Positions 1-5,926 are shown, numbered from the stretch's first letter. The stretch: DNA of 10,824 bases from an uncultured Clostridia bacterium (GCA_944388635.1 CALXJN010000110.1:1-10824), one strand, 5' to 3'. Program-made: numbers and translations. The notes: generated by a model not told the origin, from the letters alone.

Positions 1-3000
1 GTAGTTCTTGTTGAATTATTTTTTGCTGTTATTGTATAAGTAATTTCATCTCCTGCTGAAATATTTCCTTCTGGTATATTACTTGTTTGAGATATAGTAA
101 ATCCTTCTTTATATATTGTTGATGTTAGTGTATTACTTTTTACTTCTTCAGTGCTTCCTTCATAGGTTGCTGTAAATGTTATATCTGTATCTAACTCATA
201 TACTCCTTCTGGAAGATCTGTATTTTCACAATATAATGTAATATATTTTCTTGTATCTAATGTATCAAATTTCCATGTAACAGTTTTTGTGTTTTCGTCA
301 TATACACCATTGTCTGTTGCCCTTGAGAATGTTACTCCTTCTGGAAGTACACATTTTACAACTATATTTTTGATATCATCTTGTCCATTTTTAGCAACTT
401 CTACACTATATGCCATGATTGCACCAATATATGAATCTTCATCCGATGTTGTTGAAGCTTCTAATTTTACTTTATTATTTACTGTATCTGGTTTTGCAAT
501 TTTATTTATTAATTCATTTGATGTGAATTCATCATTATATCCTTCTTGTTTAGCAATAACTTTTATATTTATATCATTAATATCTTCAGTTACTGGCTCT
601 GAATATACACTTGTCTGTAATTTAAACTTCACATCTTTTGAACTATTTGCATCTATTTCTCCTGCATCGATAGTGATTGTTCCTGTTTTATATTCGCCTT
701 CATTTGTTATGTAGAAAGCTTTATTTGGTAACTCTAAAGTTAATGTAACTTTATCGGCTTTAATATTTGCCTTGTTTGTAACTTTAGCTGTATATTCGAT
801 TTCTGTACGTTCTTTTACTTCTGCATTATTTTCTACATTTGCTGTCAAGCTTACTTCTAATTTTGGTCCTGCTCCTGTTGTTATTCCAACGCTTGGTGCT
901 TCTTCAGTTTCTGTTATTTCTGATTGAACACTTACTCCGTCTTGGTTTTCTTCTTTATTATAATATACTGCAAATGTTCCATAAGCTGTTTCGTCATGTC
1001 CAAGTCCTTCTGGAATTTCTATATTATAGCTAAAGCTAATTGTTTCTCCTGTTTTTAATGAGAAGTTATTTAATACTATCATGAATGATTTTATTTCTGA
1101 TAAACTATTTGCATCTGTTGTCCAACCATTACTACTGTTTAGTTCTCTTCCCGCTTCTGCATTTTCGCTATAATATACTGTTATTTGGTCTTGGCTTATT
1201 CCTGCTAAACTTCTAATTGTTGTTGCCATTCTTGCTGTGAATGTGCTTCCTAATTCTTTTTTATCTTCTATTGTTTTATTTCCTTCGAATGGTGTTCTTC
1301 CAAGTATTACTACATTTGCACAGTTATATTTATAGTTATTTATTATTGTCATATTTACTGTTGCTTGTTTTGCTTCAGCGTTTGTTTCAATTTTTCCTAA
1401 TTCTGTTTTTCCACTTATTGATGTTGCTGTTTCTCCATTATTATTGTAGTTTGTAATTTGGTTTATTGTAACCATTCCTACTGGTGCAACGAAGTTCATA
1501 GGTGTATATGTTACTAGTTGTTCTTTTGCATTTTCATTGCTTACACGTAATTCCATATTTTCTGTTCTTGTAGGTGTTAGTTCATCTGCTGTAATATCTG
1601 CTTTCATTATTAAAGTTGCACCTTTTGTTTGTGCTTCTTTATTGAATTTTGTTTGTTCTCCTGAAAGTTTAATTCTTATTACTTTGTTTCCATTTTCGTT
1701 TGTATACATTGTTGCTTCTGCAAATGTTAATTCTTGTTCATATAATAATCTAACATTTTCTGCTTTAACATTTGTTACATATTTTGGAAATATTAATTCT
1801 ATTACAGGGTTTTTATAAAGCATTGTGCTTGCTTCTGTTGTGTTTAAAGTTACTCTTATTTCTACATCTTCGTTTGTTACAACTGTAGAGATATCATCTC
1901 TGCTAAGTTTTAGTTCTGCTTGTGTTGTTGGTTTGTCTAATTTTATTTCTGTAGTTTCTGTTCCTGCAAATACTTCTGCTTCGCCTAAAACTACTTTTCC
2001 TAAGATTTCTGTTTTTATTCCTGTAAATAGTTCTTCTTGTGCTTTTGAATATTCTAATGGTTTTATAGCTCTACCGTTTTCTATTTTAAGCATTCCTTCT
2101 GCTACTGGTTTGCTTGTTTCTATTCTTATATAGTTTGTTTCTTCTTCATAATTATATTGTAGATTATCTTTATTTAATGTAGCAATTAGTGTGTCATTTT
2201 CTCCATAGATGTTTATATATCCTTCTTCTCCAAGAATTCCTTTTAAATTTTCTAGTGATATTTTTGTATATGTATAAAGTGGGTTGGCTGGGAATTCATT
2301 TTGGTTTTCATCTATGTATTTTGTTTCATTTTCTAATACTACACTATCTACTAAGTCTCTGCTTCCTATATTTGCTGATAAGTTTTCTACATATTCTGTA
2401 TTATCTGCACCAGAAACTAACATATATCCTGTTTGTAGATTTTGTACATTTGTAGATATTCCATATGTCATTATGTCTCCGATTTTTTCAGAAAGTGTAA
2501 TCTTTTCATCAATATTTGATGTGATTTCTACATTATTATATAATGAAATATTACTATCTATTTTTATGTTTGGATTTGCAATTTGTGTTATTGCCTTTTC
2601 TCCATATACACATGTTAAGATTATTTCGTCTTGTGCATTTTTCTCCCAAGATACTTCTTTGTTTTCGTTTTGTTCATTTTTTATTGTTAATATTATTTTT
2701 CCGTTTTCGTATGTGTAATCTTCACCTTGTATAAATGTTTTTTCTGCTCCTCCATTGCTAGCTTTTGTAGAGATTGCTGAAAGTACAACTGTTGTTGGTG
2801 CTTCTCCATTTATTTCAGGGATTTCTATATTTAATACAGTTTGTTTAACTGGTAATAGGTTTTTATCTACATTTGATTTTATTGTTTCTTGAAGTATAAC
2901 TCCTTTTTCTCCGTTTATATCAAATTGAACATATTTAGTTGTTTCTGCATTTAAGTTTGCTTTTACTTCTTCTGCTTTCATATTTGCGTTTACTTCAATT

Positions 3001-3536
3001 GTTTTTGTGACATTTATATCTTTTCCGTCGTTGTTTACATATGTTCCTTCTAATATAACATTTGAAACTTTATTTATGTTTTCTACATTAAAACTTAAAT
3101 CAGTATTCATCTTGATTGGTATTTCAAGTATTACTGATTCTCCTTTTGATATTTGATTTAATGTGATTATATTGTTTTGAGTGTCTATATCTTGAACAGC
3201 TTCTAGTGTCTCTTCTGTATCTACAAAGCTGAAATTTGCATTATCTAGTTTTACTGTTCCATTTGTCAAATATCCTTCTGAGACTTTTAGCTCTAGATAT
3301 AGATTATCGCTATTTGTTGATAACTCAATATCTTTTGAATGCTTATTCACTCCTTCTTCTTCAAAATATGCGTCAAATTCAATTTCCGCTTTTTCTACTT
3401 TTTTGTCTTGCTCTTCAAGCTCAATACTTGCTGCATATGCTTCTTGTGAATAAATACCAAGTAATGCTACGTTTGCAAATGTCATTGTGAATACAAGAAG
3501 TGTTGCAAGTATTTTTGTCATAACTTTTTTGTTCAT
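1..3536 (-). CDS. Large secreted DUF11-type surface protein, C-terminus outside window
   Basis: The frame is open for 1,178 codons from an ATG at 3536 to the window edge. An AGGAGG lies seven bases upstream of the start. The N-terminus (MNKKVMTKILATLLVFTM...) is a signal peptide of about 35 residues with likely cleavage after AYA, so the protein is exported. The rest is Thr-, Asn-, Glu- and Lys-rich beta-sandwich-like sequence. Around residues 890-975 and 1022-1130 there are units typical of DUF11/CARDB-like surface repeats, with patterns such as YTAKVTNKANIKADKVTLTL and LPEGVTFSRATDNG. Another unit begins at the window edge (ITYTITAKNNS). The anchoring end is not visible, so wall or membrane attachment cannot be judged. 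The function is probably structural or adhesive, inferred from the family type only. No in-frame CGG occurs and no frame break is needed, unlike the mre genes in this window. DUF11 assignment is by pattern, not by search. Confidence 0.85.
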   Translation of the reverse strand, partial: MNKKVMTKILATLLVFTMTFANVALLGIYSQEAYAASIELEEQDKKVEKAEIEFDAYFEEEGVNKHSKDIELSTNSDNLYLELKVSEGYLTNGTVKLDNANFSFVDTEETLEAVQDIDTQNNIITLNQISKGESVILEIPIKMNTDLSFNVENINKVSNVILEGTYVNNDGKDINVTKTIEVNANMKAEEVKANLNAETTKYVQFDINGEKGVILQETIKSNVDKNLLPVKQTVLNIEIPEINGEAPTTVVLSAISTKASNGGAEKTFIQGEDYTYENGKIILTIKNEQNENKEVSWEKNAQDEIILTCVYGEKAITQIANPNIKIDSNISLYNNVEITSNIDEKITLSEKIGDIMTYGISTNVQNLQTGYMLVSGADNTEYVENLSANIGSRDLVDSVVLENETKYIDENQNEFPANPLYTYTKISLENLKGILGEEGYINIYGENDTLIATLNKDNLQYNYEEETNYIRIETSKPVAEGMLKIENGRAIKPLEYSKAQEELFTGIKTEILGKVVLGEAEVFAGTETTEIKLDKPTTQAELKLSRDDISTVVTNEDVEIRVTLNTTEASTMLYKNPVIELIFPKYVTNVKAENVRLLYEQELTFAEATMYTNENGNKVIRIKLSGEQTKFNKEAQTKGATLIMKADITADELTPTRTENMELRVSNENAKEQLVTYTPMNFVAPVGMVTINQITNYNNNGETATSISGKTELGKIETNAEAKQATVNMTIINNYKYNCANVVILGRTPFEGNKTIEDKKELGSTFTARMATTIRSLAGISQDQITVYYSENAEAGRELNSSNGWTTDANSLSEIKSFMIVLNNFSLKTGETISFSYNIEIPEGLGHDETAYGTFAVYYNKEENQDGVSVQSEITETEEAPSVGITTGAGPKLEVSLTANVENNAEVKERTEIEYTAKVTNKANIKADKVTLTLELPNKAFYITNEGEYKTGTITIDAGEIDANSSKDVKFKLQTSVYSEPVTEDINDINIKVIAKQEGYNDEFTSNELINKIAKPDTVNNKVKLEASTTSDEDSYIGAIMAYSVEVAKNGQDDIKNIVVKCVLPEGVTFSRATDNGVYDENTKTVTWKFDTLDTRKYITLYCENTDLPEGVYELDTDITFTATYEGSTEEVKSNTLTSTIYKEGFTISQTSNIPEGNISAGDEITYTITAKNNSTRT

Positions 3537-3572
3537 AGAATTCCCTCCTAATTTCTAATAACTCTAAATTAT

Positions 3573-3601
3573 ATTATACTCGTTTTTTTAGCATTTTTCA
3601 A
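3573..3601 (-). promoter_or_regulatory. Sigma-A type promoter of the surface protein gene
   Basis: On the minus strand, TTGAAA (3601-3596) and TATAAT (3578-3573) are separated by exactly 17 bases. This sits about 37 bases upstream of the surface-protein start. It is near consensus for the housekeeping sigma factor. Confidence 0.75.
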
Positions 3602-3660
3602 TATTTTTCGCAATATTTTTTATGTAAATTTATGTTGCATTTTGCTCCCTTCAAACGAGT
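3578..3660. repeat. ACTCGTTT / AAACGAGT inverted repeat around the surface gene promoter
   Basis: ACTCGTTT (3578-3585) abuts and overlaps the outer edge of the -10 box. Its exact inverse AAACGAGT lies at 3653-3660, about 67 bases upstream in the direction of transcription. Paired 8-bp sites in such positions could be operator half-sites, but an 8-bp match can arise by chance in AT-rich DNA. No regulator is visible. Confidence 0.3.
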
Positions 3661-3855
3661 AATTTTTTATTATTAAATAATATATAATTACTAATATATT
3701 TTACAATATTCTACTTTTTTTGCAAGAGGTATTTTTGCTCACTTATTTTCCATGTTTTTTGATACTAGGGAAGCTACTTTTTAGCTTTGCTATTCTTTTA
3801 TTAAGTTTACTTTACTTTTTTGTTTCAATATTGTTACATTCTATATTTTTTCTTA
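3661..3855. other. AT-rich intergenic region without a gene
   Basis: No credible gene is seen. A 63-codon open frame on the plus strand at 3720-3911 lacks an SD and runs into the hairpin repeat. A short stem (AAGCTA/TAGCTT, about 3770-3787) is followed by a T-rich stretch. TTGTTT and TATATT with a 16-base spacer near 3820-3847 could be a weak plus-strand promoter. Neither is strong enough to call. Confidence 0.4.
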
Positions 3856-3864
3856 GGGCTGAGC

Positions 3865-3967
3865 GGTTGTCAGTGGGGACGGTTCTGAATGACAACTTTA
3901 AGGAATATTAAAGATTTTTTTTAAATTAATATAAAGTTGTCAATCTAGATGAGTCCCCGCTGACAAC
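3865..3967. repeat. MITE/REP-like hairpin element 1
   Basis: Two 36-base arms (3865-3900 and 3932-3967) form an inverted repeat. Each arm is itself a small hairpin: the stem GTTGTCA/TGACAAC closes a loop containing GGGGAC. The left loop continues GGTTCTGAA. The inverted right loop continues TCATCTAGAT instead, so the arms differ only in the loop. GGGCTGAG precedes the element at 3856-3863 and recurs beside element 3. No transposase is present in the window, so it is non-autonomous if mobile. Confidence 0.75.
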
Positions 3968-3969
3968 CA

Positions 3970-4025
3970 CCAATTAATTTTCTTTGTAACTTTTTTCTAA
4001 CTTTTGCATATATATTATATATATG
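3970..4025 (+). repeat. 56-bp upstream block, copy 1 (probable promoter region)
   Basis: This block matches 4284-4339 at 53 of 56 positions. It runs from CCAATTAATTTTC to a near-perfect palindrome, CATATATATTATATATATG, that ends about 22 bases before the first small gene. A hairpin element precedes each copy. It probably contains the promoter (TTGTAA-like -35, several TATA-like -10 candidates), but the spacing fits no consensus cleanly. The AT palindrome could be an operator or only a strand-opening region. Confidence 0.65.
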
Positions 4026-4047
4026 TTTTTGGAGAGGAGTTTGTTTT

Positions 4048-4191
4048 ATGAGTGATATTGATATAAATAAGCGTATGGGAATGCTTTCTAAAATGGATAA
4101 GGCTGATGTGGAGAAAGGGCTAGAGCAGGCTTCAAAAATGCTTGGACTAAATGATAAAACAGAGCTTTTAAAAAAATTACAGAATAAATAA
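4048..4191 (+). CDS. 47-residue charged helical protein of unknown function
   Basis: The ATG at 4048 is preceded by GGAGAGGAG at eight bases, a strong SD. The product begins MSDIDINKRMGMLSKMDK and ends LLKKLQNK. It is rich in Lys, Glu, Met and Leu, with no membrane segment or signal peptide. It looks like two short amphipathic helices, which suggests a cytosolic binding protein. I do not recognise a family. The next gene shares the same 56-bp upstream block and a similar MS-D start, so the two are probably co-regulated. Hairpin element 2 begins four bases after the stop and may serve as its terminator. An ordinary CGT arginine codon is used at residue 9. Confidence 0.7.
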   Translation: MSDIDINKRMGMLSKMDKADVEKGLEQASKMLGLNDKTELLKKLQNK

Positions 4192-4194
4192 TTT

Positions 4195-4271
4195 AGTTTG
4201 CGATTTGGGACGGTTCTGATTCGCAAGTTTTTTCAAGACTTGCGAATCAGAACCGTCCCAAATCGCAAACT
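4195..4271. repeat. Hairpin element 2, perfect long palindrome
   Basis: Arms of 34 bases (4195-4228 and 4238-4271) are exact inverse complements around a nine-base loop. Each arm also folds on itself through TTGCGA/TCGCAA enclosing GGGACGGTTCTGA. It belongs to the same family as elements 1, 3 and 4. Lying between two small genes, it would act as a very stable hairpin in any read-through transcript. Confidence 0.85.
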
Positions 4272-4283
4272 TTTCCCAAACAT

Positions 4284-4339
4284 CCAATTAATTTTCTTTG
4301 TAACTTTTTTTCAATTTTTGCATATATATTATATATATG
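4284..4339 (+). repeat. 56-bp upstream block, copy 2 (probable promoter region)
   Basis: This is the second copy of the block at 3970-4025. It differs at three positions, all in the middle (TCTAAC versus TTCAAT), and keeps the CATATATATTATATATATG palindrome intact. It ends 22 bases before the GTG start of the second small gene. Retention of two copies supports a shared promoter or operator rather than drift. Confidence 0.65.
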
Positions 4340-4361
4340 CATTTAAGGCAGGTGGTTGACT

Positions 4362-4727
4362 GTGAGTAATGATGATATGTCTGAGCTTTTTAATAAGTTT
4401 AGTAATATGGTAAAGGAGGGAAATATTCCTGATGAAATGAAGGGGATTTTATCTTCTATTTCTTCTAATGGCTCTGCAAATGATTGTAATAATAATTCTA
4501 AAAGTTCTGATAGTAACAGTTCTATTGATTTTGAAACTCTCCTTAAAATGAAATCTATCATTGAAAAATTTAATGATAGTTCTAATGATCCTCGTGCTAA
4601 TTTGCTTCTATCTTTGAAGCCTTATTTAAAAGAGAGTAGGAAGGAAAAGGTCGACCAGTACATAAAGCTTTTTGGCATGGGGAAAGTTTTGGAGATTCTT
4701 AATAGTTCTGGTGGTGAGAAAAAATAA
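4362..4727 (+). CDS. Small cytosolic protein of unknown function, 121 residues
   Basis: I chose the GTG at 4362 because AGGTGG lies six bases upstream and the resulting MSNDDMSELF start resembles that of the preceding gene. A TTG at 4356 would add two residues. The protein has an acidic N-terminal part, then a low-complexity Asn/Ser linker (about residues 35-55). A C-terminal part carries LLLSLKPYLKESRKEKVDQY followed by IKLFGMGKVLEIL. That C-terminal pattern resembles small hypothetical proteins I associate with Clostridia; I know no function for it. No membrane segment is seen. Its stop overlaps the next start (TAATG), so the two are translationally coupled. Confidence 0.75.
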   Translation: MSNDDMSELFNKFSNMVKEGNIPDEMKGILSSISSNGSANDCNNNSKSSDSNSSIDFETLLKMKSIIEKFNDSSNDPRANLLLSLKPYLKESRKEKVDQYIKLFGMGKVLEILNSSGGEKK

Positions 4728-5071
4728 TGTTTCCATTTTTTTATAGAAAACCATACAACTATTATTTCCCTAGTAAATTTTCGAATTTTTCTTATGCAAA
4801 TTCGAATGCATATAAATATAATTATGATAAGATGAAAAACGATATAAATTCTGCAGATATTAGCTCGAATTCTTTGAAAAGCCATAAAACTACTTGTAAA
4901 AATAATAATTCTAATGATGATTTTGATTTTCGTAAGCCTATTTTTGAAATTTTTGGAATAAAACTTTATTTTGATGATATTCTTCTTGTTTCTTTAATCT
5001 TCTTTTTGTATAATGAAGGCGTTAAAGACCAAAGTTTATTTATAGCACTTATTCTTTTACTTTTATCGTAA
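4727..5071 (+). CDS. Small protein with hydrophobic C-terminal hairpin, function unknown
   Basis: The ATG at 4727 overlaps the stop of the upstream gene, and GGTGGTGAG lies just before it. The product has 114 residues. The N-terminal part (MFPFFYRKPYNYYF...) is rich in Tyr, Asn and Ser and looks disordered. The last 35 or so residues (GIKLYFDDILLVSLIFFLY, then a short NEGVKDQS turn, then a leucine-rich end) form a hydrophobic hairpin that probably inserts in the membrane. With the upstream gene it forms a two-gene unit, perhaps a soluble partner and a membrane anchor; this is inference from layout. A terminator overlaps the stop codon. Confidence 0.75.
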   Translation: MFPFFYRKPYNYYFPSKFSNFSYANSNAYKYNYDKMKNDINSADISSNSLKSHKTTCKNNNSNDDFDFRKPIFEIFGIKLYFDDILLVSLIFFLYNEGVKDQSLFIALILLLLS

Positions 5072-5107
5072 AATATCGAAAATTTATTCGACATTTTACG
5101 TTTTTTT
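5067..5107 (+). terminator. Rho-independent terminator of the small-gene operon
   Basis: CGTAAAAT..CGA pairs with TCG..ATTTTACG (5067-5079 with 5088-5100), followed directly by seven Ts. The stem includes the stop codon of the preceding gene. Confidence 0.85.
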
Positions 5108-5108
5108 A

Positions 5109-5137
5109 TTGCATTTTATATTAACTTATTCTATAAT
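5109..5137 (+). promoter_or_regulatory. Promoter of the 21-residue peptide gene
   Basis: TTGCAT (5109-5114) and TATAAT (5132-5137) are separated by 17 bases, which predicts a transcript starting near 5144 and a leader of about 40 bases. It lies directly after the upstream operon's terminator, so the peptide gene is an independent unit. Confidence 0.8.
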
Positions 5138-5144
5138 ATGTACA

Positions 5145-5173
5145 TCCTTTCAAAAGGAAATCTTTAGAAAGGA
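5145..5173 (+). promoter_or_regulatory. Leader stem able to hide the peptide gene's SD
   Basis: TCCTTTC (5145-5151), at the very 5' end of the predicted transcript, is exactly complementary to GAAAGGA (5167-5173), which is the left part of the AGAAAGGAGG ribosome binding site. A competing smaller stem TCCTT/AAGGA (5145-5149 with 5154-5158) is possible. Type I toxin mRNAs often sequester the SD like this. Folding was done by eye. Confidence 0.5.
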
Positions 5174-5183
5174 GGGTAAACCA

Positions 5184-5202
5184 ATGAAATACTTTTCAAA
5201 AT
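5184..5202 (+). repeat. Direct repeat copy A, at the peptide start codon
   Basis: ATGAAATACTTTTCAAAAT here is identical to 5295-5313. It covers the first six codons of the peptide, the natural target for an RNA that blocks initiation. Confidence 0.9.
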
Positions 5203-5249
5203 TATTAGCTCTATTTTTAATATACTTAATATTAAAAGATATGGACTAA
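5184..5249 (+). CDS. 21-residue hydrophobic peptide, candidate type I toxin
   Basis: The ATG at 5184 has an ideal SD (AGAAAGGAGG, eight bases upstream). The peptide starts MKYFSKLLALFLIYL, continues with a short hydrophobic ILK stretch and ends KDMD. That is a basic N-terminus, one membrane-length hydrophobic stretch of about 12 residues, and a charged tail. It is not an Fst/Ldr homologue that I can recognise. The locus, however, has the plan of the Enterococcus par/Fst system: its own consensus promoter, a convergent consensus promoter on the other strand, a shared terminator stem and a direct repeat. In such systems the peptide harms the membrane and an antisense RNA blocks its translation. 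Toxicity here is inference. The alternative is a harmless small membrane peptide. Confidence 0.7.
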   Translation: MKYFSKLLALFLIYLILKDMD

Positions 5250-5255
5250 TAAAGG

Positions 5256-5287
5256 AACCCTTTAGAGAATGGCCTCTCTAAAGGGTT
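5256..5287. terminator. Shared bidirectional terminator of peptide mRNA and antisense RNA
   Basis: AACCCTTTAGAGA (5256-5268) pairs perfectly with TCTCTAAAGGGTT (5275-5287) around a six-base loop. The plus-strand tail is TTTTC. On the minus strand the stem is followed by CCTTTATTAG. Both T-tracts are short, but the stem lies between two convergent promoters, as expected for a shared terminator. Confidence 0.75.
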
Positions 5288-5294
5288 TTCATAT

Positions 5295-5313
5295 ATGAAA
5301 TACTTTTCAAAAT
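5295..5313 (+). repeat. Direct repeat copy B, inside the antisense RNA
   Basis: This is an exact 19-base copy of the peptide gene's first codons, 111 bases downstream. A following ATTTCAT makes a local ATGAAAT/ATTTCAT stem, which would present the repeat in a loop of the antisense RNA. A 20-codon frame starts here but has no SD. Confidence 0.9.
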
Positions 5314-5338
5314 ATTGCATTTCATTTAAGCTAATATT

Positions 5339-5367
5339 ATTATACAGCTTATTTTAGTATATGTCAA
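5339..5367 (-). promoter_or_regulatory. Consensus promoter for the antisense RNA
   Basis: On the minus strand, TTGACA (5367-5362) and TATAAT (5344-5339) are separated by exactly 17 bases, a perfect sigma-A consensus. It points toward the peptide gene. No open frame with an SD lies downstream of it on that strand, so the product should be a small RNA. Confidence 0.85.
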
Positions 5368-5397
5368 TACTTTTGGAGATATTCACAATTTGGGCTG

Positions 5398-5432
5398 AGT
5401 TTGCGAATCAGAACCGTCCCAAATTGCAAACT
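5398..5432. repeat. Hairpin element 3 (single arm) at the 3' end of minC
   Basis: AGTTTGC (5398-5404) and GCAAACT (5426-5432) close a loop that on the minus strand reads GGGACGGTTCTGATTC. It equals one arm of element 2 with a changed stem. It overlaps the first base of the minC stop codon. A larger stem, CAATTTGGG (5386-5394) with CCCAAATTG (5418-5426), is also possible. GGGCTGAG flanks it at 5392-5399. It may terminate the cell-elongation transcript, although no T-tract is present. Confidence 0.75.
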
Positions 5433-5854
5433 TATTCTAGTATAATTTCATTTTCTTCCACATATGCCTTTGTTTTTATTGGCATTTGATACATTTCTTC
5501 TAAGTCTTCTGGTCTTTCCATTTCTTTTACTATATCTGCAATTCTTATTTGTGGAGCTTCTATCGAATTTGCTGCAATTATTGCTTTCTTATTTCCTTTT
5601 GCCCCTGCATGCGCAAGTCCTCTTATCACTCCAAGAACTATTATATGATCCTCGGCAATTACTTCTGCTCCTGCATTTATATCTCCTAAAATTACTATAC
5701 TTCCTTCGAATTCTATTCTTGTTCCTGACCTTAAAGAACCATTGTGGAGCTTTGTTACAGTCTCCTCTATCTTTCTATTAAATGATTTTTCTATTGTATG
5801 AAGTCCTAATTCTGTTTTTTTATTTTCTTCTTCACTATGTTTTCCTTTTGACAT
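5432..5854 (-). CDS. minC: MinC C-terminal domain protein (N-terminal domain absent)
   Basis: The ATG at 5854 has AGAAAGGATG upstream. The 140-residue product has a charged N-terminal stretch of about 35 residues, then a complete MinC C-terminal beta-helix. That domain shows LRSGTRIEFEGSIVILGD, then GAEVIAEDHIIVLGVIRG, then AHAGAKGNKKAIIAA and PQIRIADIV. This domain dimerises MinC and binds MinD. The usual N-terminal domain of about 100 residues that acts on FtsZ is missing, and the 72 bases before the start leave no room for it. The gene closes the elongation cluster, but minD and minE, which commonly follow in Clostridia, are not here. It may act as an adaptor or be a degenerate remnant. 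No CGG triplet occurs. Confidence 0.88.
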   Translation of the reverse strand: MSKGKHSEEENKKTELGLHTIEKSFNRKIEETVTKLHNGSLRSGTRIEFEGSIVILGDINAGAEVIAEDHIIVLGVIRGLAHAGAKGNKKAIIAANSIEAPQIRIADIVKEMERPEDLEEMYQMPIKTKAYVEENEIILE

Positions 5855-5878
5855 TTTTATACATCCTTTCTAAAAATC

Positions 5879-5908
5879 CGGTCGTTTGGGACACATCTAG
5901 AATTACCG
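5879..5908 (+). repeat. Hairpin element 4 (short variant) between PBP2 and minC
   Basis: CGGT (5879-5882) and ACCG (5905-5908) enclose TTTGGGACACATCTAGAATT. The loop matches the right-arm loop of element 1 (GGGGACTCATCTAGATT) closely. The stem is short, so this is the weakest family member. Confidence 0.5.
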
Positions 5909-5926
5909 AATTTCATTTTTTTACTT

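Larger units (their letters stand above)
5250..5332 (-). ncRNA. Predicted antisense antitoxin RNA, about 80 nt
   Basis: The promoter at 5367-5339 predicts a start near 5332. Transcription then runs leftward through the complement of repeat copy B and into the shared stem at 5256-5287. Because copies A and B are direct repeats, this RNA carries a 19-base perfect complement to the start of the peptide mRNA, plus complementarity over the terminator stem. The par RNA I/RNA II pair of plasmid pAD1 has the same layout. No expression data are available. Confidence 0.65.

Noticed and set aside
289..2718. Several plus-strand frames of 60-144 codons across the surface gene
   Set aside because: They are shadows of one continuous 1,178-codon minus-strand frame with signal peptide, SD and promoter.
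3720..3911. 63-residue plus-strand frame in the intergenic region
   Set aside because: It has no SD, runs into a hairpin repeat, and its composition is that of translated T-rich DNA.
3945..4226. 93-residue minus-strand frame
   Set aside because: It lies antisense to the 47-residue gene with a strong SD and spans two repeat elements.
5316..5342. Third promoter (TTGCAT-17-TATTAT) on the plus strand after repeat copy B
   Set aside because: It points into the end of minC with no product to express, and its -10 overlaps the much better minus-strand promoter.
5295..5357. A second 20-residue peptide gene beginning MKYFSK
   Set aside because: It has no SD and sits directly after the terminator stem. 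Its start is explained by the direct repeat carried for the antisense RNA.
3865..5432. CRISPR array from the recurring hairpins
   Set aside because: Copies are few, unevenly spaced, in both orientations, with variable stems and genes between them.
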